64,000 bases of DNA from Polyporus tsugae (taxonomy: Eukaryota; Basidiomycota; Agaricomycetes; Polyporales; Polyporaceae): contig JAHRBS010000002.1 in the NCBI GenBank assembly GCA_024305745.1, positions 930,001-994,000 of the forward strand. The letters run 5' to 3'. Below are positions 56,447-64,000 of this stretch, piece after piece (position 1 is the stretch's first letter; every line of letters starts with the position of its first letter). Under the pieces are notes generated by a model. That model saw only the letters and a list, made by a program, of their open reading frames with translations. It was not told where the DNA came from and searched no databases. Both the position numbers and the translations under genes were made by a program.

Positions 56447-58568
56447 TCAATCCGACAGCTCGATAACGTCCGCGTCCGCCTGCCGCGCGACACGCCTCCG
56501 AACATGCCGCGTCGGGACGGGCACGTTCTCCTTGTCGATCTCCTCCTCATCTTCGCTAATGTCGATCACGTTCATCGAGCCCGGTGCAGCTCTCGCGTTC
56601 CGCTTCGCGATTGGGATCGAATGACTCGACGACGTGTGCAGGAGAGACGTCGCGCGCGACCCCGGCGCGGAGGTGCCCGGAACCGTCGGGGTATTTTTCC
56701 TGGACGCGACACGGCCGCGGACAGTGCTCGACGTCGACATCGCTGTCGCCCCGCCCAAGCTGAAGAGCGTCGCACTGGTCGCTTGGCTGTTCACCGGCAC
56801 CTGCACCTTGGCCTGCGGCTGTGTCCCCACTTGCGTCTGTGTTTGGGTTTGCGTCCGTGTCGTGGTACTGCTCTTCCCGTTCACGTTCGCAGGGCCACCC
56901 GCGGCCGCATCCCGGAGTCCCTCCTCCTCGGCACGCGAGACGAACTCGAGGAAACTGTCGTCCAACTCAAAGTCGAACCCATAGTCGTCCGAGCTCGGCT
57001 CCGCGCCGAAAATCACATCCTTCCCTTTGTCCTTGTCCTTCGCCTGGTTCTTCACCTTCTGTGCCGTCTTCGCCTTCGCCCTCGCGAGGTCCAGCGGTCG
57101 GGAGGCCGCGTTGATCGGTTTGGGCGCGGAGGCGAACGCGTCCTCGTCTGAACCCTCCCCGTCGCTGTCGGGGATCTCGATCGCGGTCGCGCGCGGTGGC
57201 GACAGCCCGATCGTCCGCGCGAACTCCTTCATGGCGTCCCTCGACCCGGGCCCCGTTAGCGTTACAGTCGCCTCCCCATCGTCATCGCCATCGCCATCCC
57301 TGTCTGCGCTCTCCGTTCGTCTCTCCTTCTCCTTCCCCTTCCCGCGCGACCCGGCGCCGAAGAAGCGCGAGCGCTGCAGGACCTCGTCGCGAGGGGGAGG
57401 GTCGGGTGAGGGCGAGCGGCCTGCGCGGGTGGGCCGTTTGCGCCGGCGGGGCTCGGCGACGTCGTCGGCGTGCTCGACGATGTTCATTGGGGCTGCGTTG
57501 GAGGGGCCCGCTCTTGGCTCGGGCAGGGGCGAGATCTCGCGCAGCGGTGAGCGGGAGGCAGGCGTAGGTGAGCGGCGGGGGGGTGGGGGTGAGGCAGCGC
57601 GGGGCGCAACCGCTACTGGTGCTGGGGCACGAGCGGGGGCAGCCTGAGGCGGAGGTTGGAGTGGGGGAACTTGTGCAGGTTGGGGTTGAGGTTGCGCTGC
57701 TGGAGGTTCGATTTCTGGTGCCTCCTCGCTGCAGGGTAGGTTAAGTGTAGGTACGCGGGTAGTATGGACGGCGGGAAATCTAGCACTTACCCTAGACGCA
57801 GCGTCAGGCCGCGCAGGAAAATTGCTTCACGCCGCTCATCACGATCCGCAGTCTGGTGGCCTTTGAGTTCGACGCATCTTGGTTCGAGGAACGCTGTTCC
57901 GCGGCGGACAGTGACGTCCCGTATGATCATCTGTACATTTTATGTGTTAGAGAACGTGTATGAATGGCGGGGAGCGGGGCACGACTTACCTTGTAGCCTA
58001 GTGGTGTTTCCCCGAGCTCGAATTGCGGCAGGGGCTTGAACTCGATGGCCGGAAGCACGGACGTGCCGTCGCTCAGCTGGAACTGGAGCATCGACCTCGG
58101 GTACTTGGGCATGGACTTCTGTTCCTGCGCGTCCCCACTGGCGTCCCGCAACTCTGCCTGCTTCAGATACTCCGTGCGCGACTCGTGGACTTGAAGCAGG
58201 CTATATGCGCTATGCCCTATTTCCATGATCTCCGTGACCTCGACAAGAACAGGACCCTTGAGCACGACGTGGTTAGCCCCGAGGACGTTCTGGGGGAAGC
58301 CCGTGCCGGCGACCATGCTATCTGCGAGGTCTGAGCCGAGAAGCTGGGTGTTGACGTTCTCGAGGATGGCGGGCATGTCGCGTGCGGGGTTAAGTTGGAG
58401 CTCTTCCTGGATCCACGTGTAGCAGCCCTCCAACCATTCCTGCGGCGGTAATATAGGGTGAGCCGTGGAACGCACCGCCCCGGGTTCTGGGTCACTTACG
58501 GGGTCAACGGTGGGTTGCGGGTATGTGCGCTTGAGCCACTGGGCGACCTGAGGTGGAGGGGGTGGCAT
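56447..58568 (-). CDS. RMI1: RecQ-mediated genome instability protein 1 (RMI1)
   Basis: Four exons (58568-58500, 58439-57990, 57930-57791, 57728-56447) give 646 aa. The N-terminus has the RMI1 helical start (QVAQWLKRTYPQPTVD, EWLEGCYTWIQEELQLN) and the OB fold: GPVLVEVTEIMEIGHSAYS, LQFQLSDGTSVLPAIEFKPL, and IRDVTVRRGTAFLEPRCVEL. The long C-terminal half is disordered, first Pro-rich, then acidic/Ser-rich, with a TQTQTQTQ run and two SUMO-interaction-like ends (VIDISEDEEE, VIELSD). RMI1 partners with topoisomerase III and a RecQ helicase to dissolve double Holliday junctions. The C-terminal tail is longer than in yeast Rmi1 and may be regulated by phosphorylation or SUMO. Confidence 0.88.
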
Positions 58569-59300
58569 GATTGGATGGTTGGAAGGAGAAGAAGACTGGA
58601 TCAGGAGTAGAATTGGCGTTGTGGATAGCTTTGTTGAAGGGATCACTCGGGGTTTGCACTCACCGGTGGTTGATATCAAAATGACAGAATGTCAAGAACT
58701 CTTAATAGATGTAACAGAGTAAAGGTATGATTCAAGTCGAGGTACAGCCAGACTAAGGCTGGCCAGTGGGTTGCAGGTTGGGGGCAGCGGCAATATTGTC
58801 CACAAGGCGATCAGGGAAGGTCAACGGCTTCGTGTGGGCAAGAACAGACATGGGACAACTCACATTAATACGTTGACATATAAAGTTCACTCCGAACGTT
58901 ATTCAATAGTGATTGAATGTGAGGCCAGTCCGACAGGAAGGCGGGATTGATGGTCTTGGATGCCAATGCTTGATGAGAAATGAATACGCTGAAAACGCCT
59001 CCAGAAAATGTAGAATGGGGACGTTTCCGAGAAGGAGAAGGGGAGTTGGGAGACGGCGAGGGAGGGATCGGACGAGGTAGTAGAGAGGACGCGCTGGACT
59101 GGACGCGTTCCCTGCAAGACGCGTTACGACGCGTGACGCAGGTCCACGTGATGATGTGACGCCAGGAGGGAAGTTGGTGCGGGGAGCCGTCTCTGGCAGA
59201 GGCTGCTCGTGTCGCCCTCGTCCGTTCTTGTCAGCGCATCTGTCGCCCAGAATGCTTCCGGCTTTCTTCCGTTCGCAGGCGTAACGGGCATACAACACCC
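58569..59300. other. divergent intergenic region, no gene confirmed
   Basis: 732 bp upstream of both RMI1 and carnitine acetyltransferase. Minus-strand frames around 58900-59330 lack an ATG start or splice support and are not called. Confidence 0.45.
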
Positions 59301-61822
59301 ATGCTTCCATCTCCTTATCGTTTCTTCGCTTCACGACGCTTGCCTATGCAATCCCACATCCGCTCGTCCACCAGGCGAGCCAGCTCCACGAGGACAACTT
59401 CCGCTCTACCCTCCTTACCACGTCTCCCCGTCCCTAACTTGCCCGCTACCTTGAAAGGATACCTCTCCTCCTTAGAACCGTTTCTCCTCGAGGACGAGGC
59501 CCGCGGCGGCCAAGACTTCAAGACCGCCTACGAGGCTCGCCTCAAGCTCGTACAGGACTTCGAGCTCAATGTAGGAAGGATATGCCAGCAGAGACTGCTC
59601 GGTACGTCTACTTGTTTCTTCTCTCCACGTTATAAAGCTTAGAACCCATGGATCGGGGGTGTCGAAGAGCTCGATAAGAGCTCCCCGCACAATTGGCTTG
59701 ACGACAACATATGGCTCCGGAAGGCTTACCACGAGTGCAGAGCACCCCTCATCGTCAACTCCAACTGGTGGCTCGCCCTTGCCGACGATCCCTCCATCCC
59801 AGCGGCCGTGAGGTATCCTGCGAACCCGACACCTGGATTCACCACTTCGCAGGTCCGTCGAGCAGCCTGGCTCGTTCATCGGATCTTGGACTTCAGGGCT
59901 CAGCTCGATCGGTAAGTCCTTATCCTGGGGAGGTTTGTATGTTGCTGTTGCTAATCATCAATTCGCAGACAAGAGATATACCCGGACACAACGCGGACAG
60001 GTACGTTCCTCGCTTGTCCCTGAGTCCCAGTCCTGAGCACCGACCTGCACTAGGCCTCTGGTTCAGACACGCCGCTCTCCAGTCCTTCTTCAAGTGTCGT
60101 ATACCCCAACGAGGATGCGATCGCTTTTCCGTCGTGCAGCCGCTAACCGACCCAAACTCCCACAAACTCCTCGTAATGGCCGCCGACTGGATCTATGCCG
60201 TGGACGTCGTTGCCCCGGATGGAAGTCCCCTCCCTCCGGAAATCATCGAAAGCAGTCTATGTGCGGTCGTGAGCGACATGGGAATGCGAGTTGCGAAAGG
60301 GGAGCGTGCCGTGCCCATAAGTGTGCTCACTACAGATGACCGTGATCGATGGGCAACGGTGAGTGTCGTTCTTACATGAGTCTCACCTCCTCTCTCATCC
60401 GCCATCACGTTTTCTTGTAGAACCTGGAACGTCTGTTGTCCCTCTCCCCGTCGAATCATGCAGTCCACCAAACCATCGCCGCCTCCGTCTTCGCTCTCAG
60501 CCTCGATGACTACGCGTACAGCCTTCCCCCGTCTCATAAGAGTCCCGACGCAGACCTCGCGGCGCATCTTCACAACATCCGCTCTGGGCACGGCGCCCGC
60601 CCGGGCCACAACAGGTGGTACGACAAGCCGTTCACGCTCATCGTCGAGTCGAACACCCGCGCAGGTGTCCTTGGAGAGCACTCACCCGTCGACGCGCTCG
60701 TGCCGAGCGTCGTCGCTGACTACGCAATCGTCCAGGGTGTCGATGAGAACGCGTTCCCCAACCGTCTTAAAGAAGATGTGCCGGGATTTGCGGGTCCAGA
60801 TCAGGCGAACGTGGAGGGGTGGGAGCGTCTAGACTGGGTCGTCGACGATGTGATCATAAAGGAATGCGACGGCGCAGCGGCGCGTGCCAAGGCGATCGTC
60901 GATGACTCGGACGCAGACGAGCTCGTCTTTGATGCTCACGGCGTCGACTGGATCAAAAATGAAGGTACGACCCCGGTCATTACCCCATCGACCTCCTCAT
61001 GCTCATTTGCGACCCACAAATACGCACGCAACGTAGCGCGCCTCCCGCCGGATGGGTACATCCAAATGGCGCTGCAGCTCGCGTGGTACCGCACGCGCGG
61101 CGAGTTCACCGCGACGTACGAGACCGCACTCACCCGCCTCTTCGAGCACGGCCGCACGGAGACGATCCGCACGCTCTCCGCCGACAGCCGAGCGTGGGTC
61201 CTCGCGATGGCGGACCCGGCCTGTCACGTACGTTGCACTCCATGCTGCCATGTGTCCATGCAGGGTTCTCATAGCTTGTGCAGGACGTGACGCGGCTCGA
61301 ACTGCTTCGACGAGCATTGCAGACGCATACAGGCACGACGCGCCGTGCGGCGACCGGCCGCGGCGTTGACAGGCACTTGCTCGGGCTGTGGCTCATGGTG
61401 CGTCCGGAGGCTGGCGAGTCACATCCGCTCTTCGAGGATGCACTCTTCTCGCAGAGCCAGACCTGGAAGCTGAGCACAAGTGGGCTCAGTGCTGGTGAGC
61501 AGTTCCGGGGGACTGGGTGAGTGCCTTTCATAGTGTTGCTGCTGTCCGGTTGGGAGGCTAAGATGTTGTGGGGGCAGGTTTGGTACTTCATATCCTGATG
61601 GCTATGGAGTAAATTGTAAGTGCATTGTCTGGTTCAATAACATGCTCCTTGCTGATGTTTGGGCATTGGGTAGACATGCCTGCTCCTGATAGATTGAGGT
61701 TTGGTGTTGAGTCCAAGCACTCCTGCCCACATACTAGTACCCAGCTGTTCATGGCAGCTATTGCTAATGCATTAGAGGATATGAGAGCACTCTGTACATC
61801 TACATTACAGTCACACCTATAA
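59301..61822 (+). CDS. carnitine O-acetyltransferase
   Basis: Nine exons sum to 678 aa: 59301-59601, 59668-59911, 59969-60000, 60054-60358, 60421-60964, 61037-61227, 61284-61516, 61578-61615 and 61674-61822. The N-terminus is presequence-like (Arg/Ser-rich, MLPSPYRFFASRRLPMQSHI). The choline/carnitine acyltransferase fold has LPRLPVPNLPATLKGYLSSL, SPHNWLDDNIWLRKAYHE, and the catalytic His in GEHSPVDALVP. IQMALQLAWYRTRGEFTATY carries substrate-binding residues, and SYPDGYGVNYMPAPDRL leads to SKHSCPHTSTQLF. The enzyme moves acetyl units between CoA and carnitine for mitochondrial or peroxisomal shuttling. The 72-bp intron 60965-61036 is stop-free and in frame. The last two exons lie in the CpG-poor block described below. 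Confidence 0.92.
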
Positions 61823-62960
61823 TTTTAGACAGACTTCCAGTTCATCAAAAATTAATAGTGTTCAAGGCATATATTCCTGCTATGGGAAATCCATCAGGGA
61901 CTACAGTACATGGGCAATTTGCAACAAGCATGCCAGAATATCAACTACTGTCCTGTACATCCACATCAGGCTTGTACAACAAGGTGCTCTGGGTTCAACC
62001 AGGCCTCATCACCCCAGGCAGCTGCCATTCTCCCCACCATAGTCTCATGAGCCTTCTCCCAAACAAAATCCCAAGAAGTGACAATGTACATGCCTCTCTT
62101 GCAGCGAGTGAGCATGACATTTGTGCGCCTCTTATCAACCAAGAAACCAAGACCATGAGAACGGACCAGAGACACTACAATGTAGTCCTTCTCATTTCCT
62201 GCAATATATAAATGTAGCCAAACATTTTTGGATGAGGAACAAAAACAACTCACCTTGAAAGGAGTCCACATTGAAGCACTTGTCCTCCCAGACAAGCCCA
62301 GAAGACTTCATGTCCTTCTCTAGGAAACTGCGCTGAGCATCATAGGGGGTGATGATGCAGTACTCCTGGCCCTCTGCCTGGAGCTTCTCAGCAATTTTAA
62401 GAACTGTAGCTCGCTCAGCAGGGTTCTAGAGTAAACTTGTGAGTCAAAAGTGGCAAATAAAATAAAAGGAGGGCTCACATGCCAACTGGTTTCATGCTGC
62501 AACTCCCTGGAGTCTTGAGCATGGACAAACCAGCAACTGGTTTGCATAGATGGGACTGGATGGTCTGGGTTGGACTGAAGCTGGCCTTCATACATGACAT
62601 CTGAGACAACTTCCCCAATGAGAGGTGGCATGCGATCTGGAGGAGTTTTGTAAGTTCAGAAATTTAAAGGAAACAAGTCAACCTACACTGGATGCTAAGG
62701 AATACTGCTGAATCTGTGAGGTGAGGGATTTCAAAGACACTCTGAATAGTGTCATCTCCATCAGCACCATAAGGAGGCACTAGCAATGTAGTATAATCAA
62801 TGACAAAAAAGCTAAACAAAGCTAAAAAGAACTTACACTGCTTGTGGTCTCCAATCATACAAATCTTAGTGATAGAAGGGAAATTTTGGAGAGGAGAGAT
62901 GTAGTCCCCAATAGCAATCTGACTAGCTTCATCAACAACAAGAGTCTTGATAGGGTTCAG
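61561..62960. other. CpG-depleted block covering two convergent gene ends
   Basis: By eye there is no CpG at all between 61561 and 62103, and only about seven in the whole 1.4 kb. A weaker depletion continues to about 63420. Adjacent sequence on both sides is CpG-dense. Codons switch from XCG/CGN to XCA, XCT and AGR types inside both genes. Reading frames stay intact throughout. Confidence 0.85.
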
Positions 62961-64000
62961 AGCGGTGAATGTGTCAAGTTTTGAATGAGATAACATAGAC
63001 AGCGTGCAGAGGATGACTGGGATCCCTTGAAGAGACTTGTCACGCCTGGCTGTACGAAACTCTGTAGATCGGATGAGGTTCTTCTTGATATCACCGTAGA
63101 TGTGCTCGTGCCTTGAATGCAAGTCAAACAGCGTCCAAAATAGCAAGAGGGAAAGAGACATACCAGCCAAAGTGGAAGTCCTCAGAGACAAGGAGCCTCC
63201 AGTTCAGGAAGCCAACAACAGCCAGCTTCTCAGCTATGTTCTTGACTGCAATGTTGGACTGGGCCACCAGCCAGATCCCAGATCCACCAGCAGCAATGGC
63301 TGAGCAGACAAAGGCTGCAATAACAGTGGTCTTCCCTAATATTCAAATATTAGTGATGCACCCAAAAGTGGAGAATAATTTGAAGTCAAACCTGTGCCAG
63401 GAGGGCCATGGATGACAGATATCCTAGTTTTGTTGGTGTTGAGGAGCATATGTTCCACAGCGCGGCGCTGTGAGTCATTCAGAGGACGAGTGGTGACAAT
63501 GGGCGGGACAGTATCAATGATGGGAAATGTCTCTGGCCACGTAAGCTCAGAGGAAGGTTCAAAGATGTGTTGAAGAAACGGGTTCTGCAAGAGGTCGACC
63601 TTCCCCTGGAGCGCCTGGAGCACTGCCTCCGACCTCTGCCGCTGCGCGTTGGTAGGGCCGTCGGCGCCTTCAGTAACGATGGACTTGATGACGCGTCCTT
63701 CGAGCGAGTTCCCGGTGGTGAGTACGACGTTGCGTCCGATGACGGTCTTGAGCTGGCCCTCGACGACGAAGTCGATGTTGGTTTCGGGGTCATGGACAAT
63801 GACGCGTTGAGTTCGAAGCTAGATGGAGCATGTGTATCCGAGTCAGCGGAAGAGCATGCACGATTCGGATGATTGAACTGCAATACATACCTCATCCTTC
63901 TGGAACCGGGTCTGGAAGCGTTCAGCGCGGACTCGCACCGTCTGGTTGCGAGTGCCGACGGCGGCGAATTCGTGCACGACGGAGGTAGCTTGGCCGAGCG
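61966..64000 (-). CDS. UPF1-like superfamily 1 helicase, 3' part (5' end beyond window)
   Basis: Minus-strand gene whose stop is at 61966-61968 and whose start lies past base 64000. Motifs in order are LNDSQRRAVEHML (Q motif) and HGPPGTGKTT (Walker A, split by the intron 63392-63337). Then come WLVAQSNIAVKNIAEKL (Ia) and VVDEASQIAIGDY (motif II, DEAS-type). KICMIGDHKQLPPYGADGD (III) and IQCRMPPLIGEV (IV) follow, then VDSFQGNEKDYIVVSLVRS (V) and NVMLTRCKRGMYIV (VI). This is the SF1B UPF1/SMG-2/DNA2-like group with RNA/DNA helicase activity. The visible N-terminal part (FQTRFQKDE, LRTQRVIVHDP) is GC-rich, while the helicase core is CpG-poor. The exact subfamily cannot be fixed without the missing 5' end. 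Confidence 0.88.

Noticed and set aside
58899..59334. Two overlapping minus-strand frames upstream of carnitine acetyltransferase
   Set aside because: At least one has no ATG, and neither has splice support or a recognisable protein. More likely the shared promoter region.
1..64000. Bacterial-style systems (CRISPR, operons, phage defence) and RNA genes
   Set aside because: Intron-rich eukaryotic genes throughout. No regular spaced repeats and no tRNA or rRNA signature were found by eye.

Overview
This is fungal nuclear DNA, most likely from an Agaricomycete (mushroom-forming basidiomycete; a Polyporales-type white-rot fungus would fit). The evidence is dense genes on both strands, many 50-75 bp GT-AG introns, GC-rich and CpG-rich exons, and proteins of fungal type: HET-domain protein, sedolisin, Acl4, RMI1, CUL3 with a basidiomycete N-terminus. 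No bacterial operons, CRISPR array, rRNA or tRNA were seen. Gene models were built by hand from splice signals and frame continuity. The reconstructed exon lengths sum to whole codons in almost every gene.

0-13 kb: a conserved unknown protein (-), an ER-lumenal DnaJ ending in TDEL, an F-box protein fused to a WD40 propeller, a serine-rich one-TM unknown protein (-), and a second F-box protein. 13-21 kb: exportin-T and cullin-3. 21-34 kb: a Q-rich unknown protein, a secreted sedolisin (-), a coiled-coil protein (-), a membrane metallophosphatase (-) divergent from a GPI-type aspartic protease, and a glutathione peroxidase (-) with a possible second, mitochondrial start.

35-43 kb is the accessory part. 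It holds a 5'-truncated, frame-disturbed relic of a fungal ubiquitin-like/coiled-coil protein, a small PPxY membrane protein, a disordered repeat protein, and a 2.63 kb TIR transposon (TTAT target duplication) that carries intron-containing, decayed pieces of a glycogen phosphorylase gene. 43-52 kb: RMND1/RMD1-family protein, Gfo/Idh/MocA oxidoreductase, Acl4 chaperone (-), a nuclear-looking unknown protein, and a large HET-domain gene (-) followed at its 5' side by a 500 bp MITE with 96 bp near-identical TIRs and TA target sites.

53-64 kb: COX11 (-) with a likely GC-AG intron, a DNAJC8/Spf31-like splicing J-protein, RMI1 (-), carnitine acetyltransferase, and the 3' part of a UPF1-like SF1 helicase (-) that runs off the window. 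The convergent tails of the last two genes lie in a block almost devoid of CpG, in sharp contrast to the CpG-rich 5' halves of the same genes.

The genes do not form a single pathway. Several themes recur: ubiquitin ligase parts (two F-box proteins, CUL3, a PPxY protein), mitochondrial biogenesis (COX11, RMND1, carnitine acetyltransferase, possibly GPX), and secreted proteolysis (sedolisin, aspartic protease). The most notable new-looking items are the gene-capturing transposon and the CpG-depleted convergent block.
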